The translations under genes were made by a program, and so were the position numbers. The notes beneath the pieces were generated by a model. The model was not told the origin of the DNA and did no database searches. It saw only the letters and a program-made list of their open reading frames with translations. DNA of 64,000 nt from Perilla frutescens (lineage: Eukaryota; Streptophyta; Magnoliopsida; Lamiales; Lamiaceae), in assembly GCA_026008535.1 (NCBI GenBank), contig BRKX01000004.1:59156501-59220500 (forward strand), written 5' to 3'. Position 1 is the stretch's first letter, and every line of letters starts with the position of its first letter. This document shows positions 1 to 12,080 of the stretch, piece by piece.

Positions 1-495
1 CTTTAGGGGAGATGGAAACGGTTTTGTCTAGAGATTGGAGCTGAGTCAGCAGGTAATGCAGGGTGTTGAGCCTGATGTAGAGACGCTGCGTGCCGCGGCT
101 CGTTGTTGGGCGGGGATGGGTGCTGCCATCTCCCGACAGAATCTGGTTCAGATCTTCCACTCCCACACTGCACGCAGCTCTCTTCCAAAGCTTCAAGAAC
201 TTTGAGTCACGGCTGCACCGTGTTAGTGGTGGGAGTGTAGGCGTATAATTCTGTTTCGTTCCGCATGAAGCAACGAAGGCGATGTATTCGCGGAAGATAT
301 TCTGCAAGCCTTCAACAAGATAGTGGAATGAGCTCTCTGTAATGCTTATTGGAATGTCGAAGAAATTATCTATGGCTTCCTTTGCAAACATCACTAACTC
401 TACAGCTGAGTTAGCGTGTGGTTCGTATTTGGATTTGGGATTCCACGTCTGCATGCAATTAAAAATAAATAATTAATTCTTAATTATTCCTAATT

Positions 496-530
<35 letters not shown>

Positions 531-2620
531 CTTCTGTCTGTTTAGCTCTGACGATATGGTCCTTCCCCTTGTGCAGACGTTCTTGAATCCACTGCTTCAT
601 TTGCTTCTGTATGATGGTGTCGACTTCGTAAGGAAGCATCTCCCTGACGATGGCCTTCCCCCCATCTTCACATTCAACAGAGTCCTCCACAACAAGCTGC
701 ACCAGGCTCTTCTCCAGCTTCCCAGCCCTCTGCAGCACCACTACTGTTTCATTCAACAATGGAGCTTTTCCTGCTACAAACTGCTTCAACAACGTCCCGT
801 AGCACGTGTGCAGCGTCACCGCACCAACTCCGGCTGCAACCGGGTGCCATTTCTTCAGAACAGGACTAAATATGTCCTTTTCCTTCACCGCTAGCTCTTC
901 CGTTTTTCTAGCCACCTTAATCAGTAAGTCGCTCGCCTCTTGTACCTCACCACCCTTCAAAGCCCCGTTCACGTCTTCATCTTCCACCATCTAATTAATT
1001 AATATACTATATTATTATACTAACTAGCTAGAACAATAAATATTCAATATGAGATCGATGGAGTGAAATTCAATTATTTACCTTGTTAAATGCATTGCTT
1101 AGCGATGATCGGATGTAATGATCCACTCTATTTCCAGTTGATTCATCAGTACCATTCTCCATGCGATGATCGGCAACGTAAGCTGGAACATCCTCTTCCA
1201 AGATTTTAGTGAGAGAGAAAAGCAGAGGAAGCATGTTCTCCATCAGCCCAACAGTTTCTCTGTTGAAATTCTCATGGTAATCCAGCAACCTCGTCTCCGT
1301 CCATTTCTTCATGGCGGTAAGAATTCTTGCTAGAATTTTCAAATAATTAGGATCTCTTTCAGATTTCTTGGCATCGCTTGCTACTTCAGTTAGCATAGCG
1401 AAAGATGCAGCGAGCAGATCAGGCTCGACCTGCCCCGTCACCACAAATTGCTCGAAAAGCACCCAACTGAAGCAGATGTTATGAACGGATCTATTGATTC
1501 CCAGAGTCGTCCAAGTTTTCTTTATGAGCTCAATCAACTCATCGACTTCATCGAGCACCATCGTCTCCTCTTTCGTGTCGAAAATTGAAGCCAGCAAGGC
1601 CGTGTAGATGTGGACGTTCAGGGGGAACCCGTCGGCCCAATGGCAAACATCAGTGCTGCCGCCGTCGGGGCTGCGCCACGCTAGCGTCACCACGCAGTTG
1701 CAGAGAGCTCTCATGGTGGCCGAGTTCTTGCCGGTGTCTACCGCCCTCTGCTCGGAGGAATCGACGATCTCTCTGAGTTTTGCGGCGAATGCGTCTGTTT
1801 TGTCTAGTGGGATTGAAGGGTGGTGTAGAAGTCCGGCCTCTAATATCTTCAGCTGCCGCCGCTGCCACATGTGGTACTCGTTTGCGTCCGTGAACTCCGA
1901 CGGCTTTAGATGGCGGAGCAGCTCTAGCGGAAGGATTATCGTCTCCGCGCGCCTCCCCATCTAAATTATAGATTCAACAAATTCATTAATAATTCAAAAT
2001 TAAAATGAGAAATATTTGAAAACCATGCATGCATGCAGTCTACGTACTTGGCCAACTAGAGTCCTCATCAGAGTTTTTCTGAGCCTATTGTCGCTCTGCT
2101 CCGTCACCTTCATCTGCTGCCTCATAATCTCCGCCGACGTCAACGGCCGTCTCATCCTCGACGCATGTGGTGCCGTGAACCCGAACCTCGGGCTCGACGG
2201 CCCCGACGTGTTCGGGGACGACGGCATCAGCACCGCGCCGCATGAGTTGGTCCGCCGCGAAGACGGCGACCGCTTCAGCATCTTCAGCCCTAGCGCCCTC
2301 TTCACCCGGCTAGTTACCGCCATTCCTACGCCATGGTGCTTTCCCGGTGACCCGGGCCCCGACCCGGATAGGTCGCCGGCGTCGGAGGAGTTGTAGTATG
2401 AGAGAGCGCTCCGGCCACCGAATCCCGGCGACGAACGGCACGCCGTGAAGAACACCTCGTAGGCCGCTTCGCGGAGTTCATCGCGCTCGAGGCCGTCGAT
2501 CTTTCCTAACGGCGACGAGAGGTCCGTTACGGGAGGTCTGTGATTGACGGACTCCTGGGAGGGCCGGGGAGAGGTCGGAGCACTGAAATGGCTGACGGAA
2601 ATGCGGAAATCACGACCCAT
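1..2620 (-). CDS. DUF810/MUN-domain UNC-13-like protein (PATROL1 family), 5' part, four exons
   Basis: Exons on the minus strand are 2620-2048, 1960-1082, 990-532 and 448 to beyond 1. Each junction is GT-AG and phase 0, giving about 786 uninterrupted codons; I recall family members of roughly 1,000 residues, so the C-terminal part is missing. Exon 1 starts MGRDFRISVSHF and has a Ser/Pro/Gly-rich N-terminus ending in RRPLTSAEIMRQQMKVTEQ and RKTLMRTLVGQ. Exon 2 carries GRRAETIILPLELLRHLKP and EAGLLHHPSIPLDK. Exon 4 carries CGTKQNYTPTLTTRCSRDSK and TSRGTQRLYIRLNTLHYLL. These are hallmarks of the plant DUF810 family, whose member PATROL1 helps deliver plasma-membrane proton ATPase by exocytosis. 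Placement in that family is secure; the trafficking role for this paralogue is inference. The internal Met at the start of exon 2 is not a start, because the open frame joins exon 1. A pure GA tract lies upstream. Confidence 0.93.
493..530. repeat. (CA)n(TA)n microsatellite in intron 3 of the DUF810 gene
   Basis: A run of CA followed by TA dinucleotides lies wholly inside intron 3 (449-531). Read on the coding strand, the TA run begins within the splice donor itself, so the 5' splice site is followed directly by alternating TA and then TG repeats. Confidence 0.9.
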
Positions 2621-2738
2621 TGACGGCGGGGTCGAATTTCCGGCGAGGAAGTAACTGCGTCGTCAAGAATCCGGCGGGAGATGGGGGATTGAGACACTGA
2701 TTAACATAATATTATTAGTGCTACGCGAGAGAGAGGAC

Positions 2739-2740
<2 letters not shown>

Positions 2741-2780
<40 letters not shown>
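2741..2780. repeat. (GA)20 tract in the 5' leader of the DUF810 gene
   Basis: Forty bases of pure GA on the plus strand, which is CT on the coding strand, lie 121-160 bases upstream of the ATG. CT-rich runs are common in plant 5' UTRs and core promoters. It probably lies in the 5' UTR or proximal promoter, but the transcription start is not visible. Confidence 0.75.
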
Positions 2781-2783
<3 letters not shown>

Positions 2784-3029
2784 GCCGGCGAGAAATAAAG
2801 TTCGTTATAGAGTGAGAGAGAGGAGAGAGACCGATGGCTGGTTTTACAATTTGCAGTACTAAGATTACGATCCAACATCAACTATTTGAGGAATAATTCC
2901 ATATTTAGTTTGTGGTGCTTTCACCCAAATAATACGAATACGTATAGTTAATATAATAGTACGTAGTACAGTGGAAGCTAGTTTCATAATTAACAGAAAT
3001 TGACAATACATACAAAGGAGAAAAATATT

Positions 3030-3340
3030 TCTACTATACCTATCATTATTTTATGTAAAGTACATAAATTTACTATGATTATCCAAATTTTATACACCTA
3101 TATAGAATAAGCAAAAATTTGTATACACTAGATGTATATAAGCTTATATCAGACGGTCAACGCATTGACCCGGTCAACCTGCAAAAAAGAAAAATGAAAA
3201 AATAGTTGATACTTTTTAAGGATACAGATGATACTTTTTGAATTTTGAGTAATACTTTTTAGTGTTACGGTTGATACTGATTTTGAGGGTTTTTTTTATT
3301 TAGTAGCAGAGAAAGCGTGCATTGCACGCAATTCAACTAA
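3030..3340 (+). mobile_element. Candidate small Helitron-like element (plus-strand 3' end)
   Basis: The 3' end has the expected Helitron layout: a stem GCGTGCA/TGCACGC at 3315-3329, seven bases, then CTAA (3337-3340) followed by T. A possible 5' end starting TCTACTATACC lies at 3030, but the base before it is T rather than the expected A, so the 5' boundary is uncertain. The interior carries a GATACTTTTT-rich motif also present at 16.6 kb. No coding capacity is seen, as expected for a non-autonomous copy. Confidence 0.4.
3206..3290 (+). repeat. Dispersed GATACTTTTT-type repeat, copy 1
   Basis: About 85 bases built from short related units (GATACTTTTTAAGGATACAG, then further GATAC or AATAC plus T-run units, then AGTGTTAC-GGTTGATACT). 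Nearly the same string recurs at 16614-16700 in the same orientation, so this is a dispersed repeat. Both copies have a GGTCAACGC-type GC-richer block within about 100 bases. Confidence 0.7.
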
Positions 3341-4050
3341 TTTGCTTAAATTAATTATTAAAGTTGAATAATTTTACTATACTAAATTTGAGTAGTCAAT
3401 TAAAAAAATACATTTCAATATATATATATATATCATTTTATAAATATAATAATATCTGAAAATTCTAAATTAATCAATAATAAGAAAAATGATATAAACA
3501 TATAAGAGATAAAGTATAATTAAATTGTAACTATTTGAATGCGAACTTGGAATTTATAGTCATTTAATTTATTTATATTTTTGTTGTTTTAATACACACA
3601 CACACAGGGAGAGAGGGACGCATGTATCATTTCTCAACATCCCTTTTTTACAACAATTCTCAACATTTGATTGTTGACGTATATATGTATTAATATAATT
3701 CAAATCTTCTATTCTACAAGTTTTATTTTGATTTTACTGTCTAATAAAAATACGAAATTTTAATTAATATAAATTCACAAAATCTCGCACCATCTATTTT
3801 AGAAAGCTTAATATGAAGTTAATTAAACGTATTAAAATAATTTAAATAGTTAATAAGTTCAAAATATTATTAATTATATGATTTTTTACTATCATGACAA
3901 AACATCTTATCGCACATCAATTAATATAGTTTATCTCAAAAGTAAATTATATTTTTAACCCCTATATATAATTAATTAATTTACGTATGATATCACGATA
4001 CACTGAATCAATTGAACTATTTTAATTATTACACATATCGCAAAATATTA

Positions 4051-4300
4051 CTACCTCTGTCCTAATAGCAAGGTCCCCTTACTATTGGGCACGAGTATTA
4101 GGGAGGAGGAGTATTATAATCAAAAGTAATATAAAGTAAGTGAATTTCACTTTATTAAAGAGTATTATAATAAAAAATAATACAAAGTAAGTGGGTTCCA
4201 CTTTAATTAGCACAATAATTATTTCCTTTTTTGGTATGGGACTTTGCTATTGGGACATCCTAAAAAGGTAAGAGGGACTTTGCTATTGGGATAGAGGGAG
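4051..4300. mobile_element. Stowaway-type MITE (Tc1/mariner superfamily), TA target site
   Basis: This 250-bp element has terminal inverted repeats. The left end reads CTACCTCTGTCCTAATAGCA and the reverse complement of the right end reads CTCCCTCTATCCCAATAGCA. The two agree over about 28 bases with few mismatches and resemble the Stowaway CTCCCTCCGT terminus. TA dinucleotides flank it at 4049-4050 and 4301-4302, the expected TSD. There is no coding capacity. Confidence 0.88.
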
Positions 4301-4446
4301 TAACTTTTTTGTGTGTATTTTATCCAAATATACATTTAATACTATATTTTTATTGAAATATAAATGACTACATTAAACAAATAAAACTAAAAATAACTTA
4401 ATTAAATTAAAATGGTTTTGAATGTATAAATATCGCGTGTTTAAAG

Positions 4447-4469
4447 ATATATATATATATATATATATA
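4447..4469. repeat. (AT)n microsatellite
   Basis: A perfect AT dinucleotide run in AT-rich intergenic DNA, just left of the Helitron-like hairpin at 4502. Confidence 0.8.
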
Positions 4470-4501
4470 ACTTTATTATTATAGCAACACAAGTATATCA
4501 C

Positions 4502-4516
4502 CCGTGCGATGCACGG
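4502..4516 (-). mobile_element. Helitron-like 3' terminal hairpin (minus orientation), decayed
   Basis: CCGTGC-GAT-GCACGG forms a perfect 6-bp stem. On the minus strand it is followed by GTGATATACTTG, where a Helitron would end in CTAG or a similar CTRR tetranucleotide. The CTTG suggests a mutated terminus. The body would extend to the right; no 5' end was found. Confidence 0.4.
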
Positions 4517-5749
4517 ATGAGACACATACGTAAAATTTTATTAAAATATGATTACCATTAAATTATTAATCAAATTATCAAAAGAATCAATCCTCAAGCA
4601 AAATGTAAGAAGAAAAAAATGAAATCAAACATGATGTTTCATTTATAAAATTGAATCTCAATCACTTATAAATAATATCACTCAGGACACAATGAACCAC
4701 ACGCCCTAAATATTTAACAACAAAAACAACACAACTAACATCTATTCTTTTATTATCATAATTTATAATTAATAAAAAAATACATGAATGATGAATTTGG
4801 TTAAATTTATTTTTAAATATAAAATTACTCTTCATAAGATATCATTGTATTTTAAAAATATGTTATTGAATAGTATGCAATTTTAACCTTATGAACATTC
4901 ACTCTTCAAACTATATCACTGTATTTTAAAAATATATTATTGAATATCATGTTATTTTAACTTTACTGAACATTTGTGAAAATTTCATATTGAATGCATT
5001 AGACAATTGGAATTCTATTGAATCATTAATTTATATATCTTTTATAATAACATATACTCCAAAGCATGGATGGTCTTTAATTTATTGTCTTTCAAAATTA
5101 TAATTTAATTCCCAATATTTGAATGTTTTAAATTAAAATAATTTAATATTTAATAATTATAATTAATTTCTTACATTTGGATGTTTTAACAGAAATAACC
5201 AAACACTTTAATATTACAATTTAATTCTCACTATTTTGATCTTTTAACAAAAGAGAACAGTTTGCCTACCCACCATGGGCAACACTTAACTGGCCCACCA
5301 GTGATGTGGCATCGCCACCTGGGTGGAAAAGTCAACCATTGAGCCATATCTTTGACTTCTGAATTAAGTTAACATTCACACACTCTCATTTTGTAAAAAG
5401 AATTATTTTTCACCATGTTACCTTAAATAAAATTATTCTCAACAATTATAATTTATAACAGCCCTCAAAAAATTATATAGACTTAAGATTGATTATATTT
5501 CTCCTTTGGTGATATTATAACAATAAATAATTATTTTGCATCATCTTTAATTAAGTGCGGTGGAATTGAGTAGAATTTTATTATTTTTAAGATCAATTAT
5601 ATTTATCCTTTGGTGATTTTCTAACAATAAATAATTTCATTGCACATTACACTCTCATACAATTTATTTTCACTTTTAAATAAATAGCCCAATACTTATC
5701 CACCTAAAAAACTCAGCATTTTTTTTTTAATTTATTCATTACTATTATC

Positions 5750-5764
5750 ACATGTGATGCACGG
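5750..5764 (-). mobile_element. Helitron-like 3' terminal motif (minus orientation), weak
   Basis: The string ACATGTGATGCACGG is a degraded version of the hairpin at 4502. In this orientation the element body would lie to the right, towards the minus-strand RPA-like open frame at 8.3-8.8 kb. No CTRR tetranucleotide stands at the expected spacing. Confidence 0.25.
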
Positions 5765-5970
5765 AAAATACTTGTAAGTCTATATTTTCTCGGAATCGAA
5801 AAATGTACTCAGTGACCATAATTAAATGTAGATAGTTACAACAAAAATTATACAATTTCATATTTATTAGATTGGGGTTTGTAACATTTTGTAAGTTCCA
5901 AAAAAAAAAGTGACGTAAAAAAATGATAAACACATAATATATGTATAAAAATCCATCAAAAAATAAAAAT

Positions 5971-6537
5971 GACAAACAAAGTAATAAACGTATATATATG
6001 CTGAAAATAAAACATAGAGATGCATGGTCCAAAGATATATTTATTATTTAATTTTAAAATTTTCAAATAACTATATTCTTTATTATTAAATAATTTGAGT
6101 AAATATTAACAATATGTCTAATAAAATATAATTTTTTTTGTGTTTCAAAACTTAAAATACGAGGGGATTACATTTTGCATAAAATTTACGTAATTAGTGT
6201 ATATCTATTGTTTTACTTTAAAATCATCTATTCTTTTTGTTATGCTATTAAAGAGACAAACAAAGTAATAAACGTATATAAATGATGAAAATAAAACATA
6301 GAGGTGCATGGCCCAAATATATATTTATTATTTAATTTTAAAACTTTCAAATAACTATATTATTTATTATTAAATAACTTGAGTAAATATTAACAATATG
6401 TATAATATAGTATATATTTTGTTGTGTTTCAAAACATAAATATAAGGGGAATATATTTTGTATATGATTTACGCTAATTAGTATGTATCTATTATTTTGC
6501 TTTAAAAATAATATATTCTCTTTGTGATGCTATTAAA
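5971..6537. repeat. Tandem duplication, two copies of about 284 bp
   Basis: The block beginning GACAAACAAAGTAATAAACG at 5971 starts again at 6255 and runs to about 6537. The copies match along their whole length with scattered substitutions and small indels, and both end near GCTATTAAA. The duplication is AT-rich and non-coding. Confidence 0.85.
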
Positions 6538-8314
6538 TATTTATATATGTGGGTTCAATGAACTTGTCACTCATATCAAAACTGAAAGAATCATTTAAAT
6601 TGATTTTGAACTCTTCGACGATCGCTGTAGAAATTTATTAAACTATATTTAGAATGATTTTATTTTTGTGTGTTTCTTCCATGAGTGGAATGTCTACTTA
6701 AGTTTATCACTTCATTTAATAAAAAGACAATTTAAATTGATATCTTTTATCATCTCTATAATGTATATCTAAATAATATTAATCAATTTCGAAATAGAAC
6801 ACATAAAATAGCATTTAACAATAAGTTGCATTATCAATATATAAAGAATGAAATTATAATGTAATACTATGTTATTATCAATATATTTATTATAAGTTTT
6901 AAATAAATGATATTAAAGCAAGATAAATAGATGAAATTGCAAACAGAACACTGAAACATAAATAAACAATCATATACAATTTAAAATTCTTCAGCAAATA
7001 TAATGATAAATTAACATAAATTATAATAAATTTAGCTATTTATAATTTTCTAAAAACATCCAAAATGGTTTGAATATCACTAATCCCAATAATTGCACAA
7101 TATAAACCACAGATAAATTTATTAATATTAAAAAAAATCATATATATGTCCTCATAAATAGGCACAATCAAATTATTCTTCTAGTATATATCACCCATCT
7201 TACCACGTTCACTAAATACGTAATAATTAGTAAATACAAGTTATAAGTTAATAAATCATATTATAAAATAGCAACCATAATATGAACCTCTTATTCTTGA
7301 GAACACATTCATGGTTGTTGGTGTTCTGCTAAATGAACTGTGCAAGACCATTGATTTTGGGGATGAAAAAAAAATCATCAACTGGGCATCACAATGGAGA
7401 TAATTGATTGTCTTGATCGGTCAACCTGCAAGCAACATTTTAGAAGTGTTTGTTAGTTTAGTTTTATTTACATACTTATTTAAAAGCACACAAAAAAAAA
7501 TAAAATAGTTGGTGTAATCGTATATTCCTATATAGTGTATAACTTAGCAAGAACTTAAATATTCATGAAATAGCAATAGTAATGAAGGTGAAGCACACAA
7601 ATGCCACAACTCACAATATTTCACCCTATATTTATATGCGAATGAATGTATTATTCCAAGCTTGTAAATAATGTAAATGTGTGAGATTCGCAAAATCAAA
7701 GACAATGAATTAATTAATTAGGAGCGAGAAATATGAATTTGATTTGCTAGATTATTTAATTAAATCAATGTTTTCCAAATATATCCGTAAAATTTGTTTA
7801 TTATTAAGGAATATTTATTTATGACATTAATTGAATATATTTTCCTCATATATACTATCATTCAAATGTTTTATATAGTTCAAATATGATTATGATACAT
7901 TTACCTTATATAAAACGATATTATTGCATATTATATTATGCAAATTATGTATTGATTATATAGAATAGATTTATCCTACTATGTTACATAAATTACCATA
8001 GATTTATATATTGATTATGATATTTAGGAAACATAAATAAACGTCCATTTTGTGAAATAATTATTGATTCATAACCTAATTATTATTAATATCCATATTA
8101 TAGCATACAAATTTAATAAAGTAAAATATATTATTATATTTCTGGATTTGGAATGGTGTTTTGGGCTAGAAAATCTATTTTTTCTATTTATGTTGACTAT
8201 CCTATTTTTAGATATAATATAGATATCTGTTATAATAAAAATTTATATATATTAGTAAAACCAAAAAATCTATATAATATAAACTGAAATGTTAATATTA
8301 AGTGTAGTTAATAC

Positions 8315-8786
8315 CAAAAAGCAAACCCTCATCAAACGGACCAACATCTTGCAAAGATGTGAAATCTCGAAATTGGAACATGTAGTGTGGAAAACCATCA
8401 TCCACGAAGGGGATAACTTTCGTATAGGAAGAAGAGATGAATTTGAACAAATGTTGGGTTGTTCTATATTTCATCCTATTATCTTGTATATCAAAAAATT
8501 GAAAAGCGTATAAACTGCCTTCCACAAATTCGATATTAAGCCGCTCGAGGTCTGACCTCCTCATGGTACCGTGTATACGGTCACCGATACGGTCATGGAG
8601 AATCATCTCGAGAGTTGATTTAGCATGCGATCTTCCATACGGTGGTTGTTCGTATGTACGAACAACCCTAACTTTCAATATCAATTCATATAGGGAATGG
8701 CCGGTTTCCCTAACCCTCTCAACTAAACTGAAAAATGGAGTCATAAAGTTATGGTTTGGAATGAATTGATTTCTTGTAAAATACAA
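8315..8786 (-). pseudogene. Replication protein A 70 kDa-like OB-fold fragment (DUF223-type N-terminal domain)
   Basis: An open frame of up to 162 codons reads LILKVRVVRTYEQPPYGRSH, then EMILHDRIGDRIHGTMRRSD, VEGSLYAFQFFDIQDNRMKY and PHYMFQFRDF. This is the first OB-fold of the plant RPA70 subunit-like family, which binds single-stranded DNA. Start choices are 8786 or an internal Met at 8744. The frame departs from the family after DEGLLF, where TTTTTG is followed by GTATTA, a possible splice donor at 8314-8313. I saw no convincing next exon to the left, where DNA is AT-rich with stops. Plant genomes carry many RPA-like relics, some inside Helitrons. It is most likely a truncated or captured copy, though a short expressed gene is possible. 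Confidence 0.65.
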
Positions 8787-9545
8787 TAGCGCGTTTGATT
8801 TGTATGCGTAGCATACGGATCTATTTATAAAACCGTACGAAGAAAAATATTTATGGTATGAATTGAATTTTTGGATAAATTAGATTTGTTCCATTATATA
8901 TGATTTATACATGCACACAAATCTCTAAAATATATGTGAGAATATATTGTTGATGTGTGAAAATTAATGAGGATATCTATATCTATATATTATCTAATAT
9001 TATCTAATAATCCCTATAAGGGACTAAACAAGCAAAGCAGAAAACCCACATACAAAACAAGAAGCACCCAATTCAACCGCTTCGCCCCTATTCTTTCTCT
9101 ACAGTAAAGGTATCGACAGAAAGAAATCCCTAGCTTCAGAAGTGGCAGCAGTGCTATCGTATAGTTGAGAAAGGCTCCTTTTAGAAGTGATCTTTCTAAA
9201 TAATGATATCAATTCGAAATTCCGAAGTGATGGTATATTGCAGGTAGTTTAGTATTGCGGGGAATATTTATATATGAATATTATGAGTAGATTTTTAGGT
9301 TAATATTTAATTAGATTTAGGTTAATTAGATTGTACATACATTTAATTAAAATCTTATATATAATTAAAATATATAATCTAATATTAATATTCATATATT
9401 AGTTCCTAAAATAAATAGATATGGTGTATATGTATATATATAATGAAATTTATCTATCCTAATATCTATCACAAATAACATGACTTTATATAACATGTTA
9501 TAATTAATCTTTGTAGGTATACAAAGATTTCGTTATGGACCAATA

Positions 9546-9632
9546 TTTGGTCCATATATATGTCGGATATTTAATGTATATGAATATATTTGGTCCATAT
9601 ATATGTTGGATATTTAATGTATTTGGTCCATT
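9546..9632. repeat. Short tandem duplication, period 43 bp
   Basis: TTTGGTCCATATATATGT followed by GGATATTTAATGTAT starts at 9546 and again at 9589, and a third TTTGGTCCAT begins just after. It is non-coding. Confidence 0.7.
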
Positions 9633-9959
9633 AATATTTACATTAATTTATATGAATTAATTTAGTTAAGCAAAATATATTATATAATTTTTCAGATTAG
9701 GGAAGTTATTTTGGGCAGGAAAAATTAGTCCTTAACTATCTTACTTTTAGATATTATATAGATGTGTTGCTCAATGATAAAGAAATGATAAAATTTCAAA
9801 GTTTGGTTAATAGTTTGTTGTGGTATATTGTGTTCAGGGTTTCATGTTCAATATTTTTTTCAAAATGTTATACATTGTTTACAATTTTTTAAGAAAAATA
9901 TAATTTGATTGGCAGTTGTAATTCTTGATTCAATGACTAACTAATTTAATTAGTAGTAC

Positions 9960-9980
9960 AATATATATATATATATATAT
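9960..9980. repeat. (AT)n microsatellite
   Basis: An AT dinucleotide run in intergenic DNA. Confidence 0.75.
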
Positions 9981-11061
9981 CATTCCTTCCACCGCTTTAA
10001 TCATCTCATTCAACCACAACACACAGTATATATCATTTCTATAAAAAAATCCTGATGTATTACACTTGTACATATAACTACATATTATATTATTGTTCTA
10101 TATATATTGTGTTTAGATAAATAGTTTGGGAATTTATGTTATTAATTAGTAGTTCAATCTAAGTGGGAAATATTCAATTATTCTATTTCAACTCTTTTAT
10201 CAGTAATTGGACTATGTTCATTCTTAGTCACATGATTATGGGTAGTCAACATAATCCATATTCTGAAAAATTGTGCAATATTCATTCTCCCCCCACACAT
10301 ATTTAATTAACTATTCTTAATTAACTAAATAATCTAATATAAAATATGTTATATATAATTATCAAACCAACCAATATTCTAAATTTCTCAAATTATAAAT
10401 TAATAAGCTAGAAAAACATAACATTTGAACCAAAATTTAAAATTTATTTTTCCAATCAATCATTTATTATTGTAATATTTTAAAAGTAATGTATAAATTT
10501 TAATTCATTTAAATTTGGTGATTTTTTTTTTACAAATAACCATATTTTTAAAACTTTGTCATCTACCAACTTTCAAAATAGAGATCCTAAATTTTTCTAC
10601 ATTAATCAATTCTTATATTTATCTTCATCATTGACTTTTTTTAGGTGCTCTTCACATTAATAAATATATTTTCTAATAGTTCAACATATATCATCTACAT
10701 GTCTTGTTGGTGCAGTCAACATTATCCGGGACCGACAATAAATAAAGAAGTTGAAATTTAGTTTCAATAAATTTAATTGAAACTACTTTTAATCATATGA
10801 ATGAGAATGAACACATAAATTTCAAGGAATAAATTAAAACCTAGCATTTTGATTGTATACATTATGGAACTATTTTTTTTTTTTCAATTTTCTTTCATAC
10901 CATATAACATGATTCAGAACACACACACACACACTATAGTTGCCACAACTAAAATTACATGTTTTCTATTAAAACTACTTAAATAGCTTATATCAAATGA
11001 ATCAAATCACTGATTGAATGTCATTCCAATTGATCCTCTTATCTTTTTTTCCCACATTAAT

Positions 11062-11264
11062 GATTGATGAAGATGTAATTCTTGAATATTGACAGATAAC
11101 CTCTTAAGAACAATGATGCTAGTTTATAATCTTTCCATAAATTTAGGTTATTATTTTTCAATCTCTTCAATGGGATATAATATGCATAAACTATGCAATA
11201 GTACAATTTTATTGAAATAATATTTAAGTTATAAAATATAATATATTATATGTGGAGAATTAAT

Positions 11265-11311
<47 letters not shown>

Positions 11312-11657
11312 TATTTTTTTATTTTTTTTTCTTGTTTGATATGACTAATATGATGCAGAAATAATTGGTGGAGAATTAATTGATGTGGATGAAGAATTGT
11401 AATAGTACAATGCTATTGAAATAAATATAATATATTACAGGTAAATAATTAAATATAGAATGATTGATGGAGAAGAAATTCTTGATTTTTGATAGATAAT
11501 TTCTCAAGTATTATCGATTTAGTTTATAATATTTCTATAAATTCAAGCTTTTATTTTTCAATCTCTTTATTCGGATGTAATTTATATAGATGATGTAATT
11601 GATGGAGAAATAATTCATGAGTGTGAATGAAAAATTATAATATTACAATTCTATTGA
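11062..11657. repeat. AT-rich repeat with roughly 400-bp period, left block
   Basis: The phrase TGATTGATGAAGATGTAATTC at 11062 returns in related form at 11461, each followed by AGTTTATAAT, TTTTTCAATCTCTT and an AGTACAAT-CTATTGAA phrase. The same unit recurs at 53421-54130. The block ends abruptly at the gypsy-type LTR remnant near 11657. The multi-copy, non-coding, AT-only character suggests a dispersed AT-rich transposon relic or low-copy satellite. Confidence 0.65.
11268..11310. repeat. (CA)n(TA)n microsatellite
   Basis: A CA run followed by a TA run, inside the AT-rich repeat block. Confidence 0.9.
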
Positions 11658-11835
11658 GCCCATTATATTCTAATTAAAGTCCATATTTTTAAGCCCAATT
11701 TATTTTATATTGAGGTCCAAATAAAAGCCCATGACATCCCCTATTTTTTTGAAGCCCAATAGAAATAATTTGTATATATGTGTGTGTATATGTGTACATA
11801 TATATATATATATATATCCACATTTCCCAATTCAT

Positions 11836-12080
11836 AGGGATTAGAAAGAGAAAGAGAAAGAAAAGTAAAAAAGAAAAAGAAAAGAAAGAAAAAGGGGAAA
11901 AAGAGAGAGAAGGGCTGATTGAAAGATGGAGAAAGGCAGGAGAAAAGAAAAGAAGAAAGGGAAGAGAAGAAAAGAGAAGGCAGAATGAGAGAAAGGAAAG
12001 AGAGAGAAAGCAAGAGTGAGAGAGAGAGGGCTTAGAGAAGAGAGAGAGATGAAACGAGAATGAGAGAGAGAGGCCGAGAA
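11836..12080. repeat. GA-rich low-complexity tract in the gypsy LTR remnant
   Basis: A long purine-rich run (GA, GAA and GAAA units) that creates spurious open frames of Ser/Phe/Leu-rich or Lys/Glu-rich composition on both strands. Element C has a GA tract at the same relative LTR position (about 35890-36030). Confidence 0.85.

Larger units (their letters stand above)
2781..8297. other. AT-rich intergenic DNA with decayed small transposons, no gene seen
   Basis: Very AT-rich sequence with stop codons in all frames and no recognisable coding domain. It holds the MITE, Helitron-like ends, tandem duplication and AT microsatellites listed separately. The 94-codon open frame at 5748-6032 is low-complexity and overlaps the duplicated AT-rich block, so it is not taken as a gene. 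Confidence 0.7.
8787..11061. other. AT-rich intergenic DNA, no gene recognised
   Basis: AT-rich sequence with no convincing open frame. A less AT-rich stretch at about 9040-9180, with ordinary codon-like composition and TTCTTTCTCTACAG, could be an exon or 5' UTR relic, but I could not assign it. The remainder holds microsatellites and a short tandem duplication. Confidence 0.5.

Noticed and set aside
556..994. Plus-strand open frames over the left-edge gene (also 1585-1964 and 2016-2396)
   Set aside because: They are antisense shadows of the DUF810 exons, whose minus-strand frame is spliced and recognisable.
5748..6032. 94-codon hydrophobic frame on the minus strand
   Set aside because: Phe/Ile/Tyr-rich product of AT-rich DNA overlapping the 284-bp duplication, and not preserved in the second copy.
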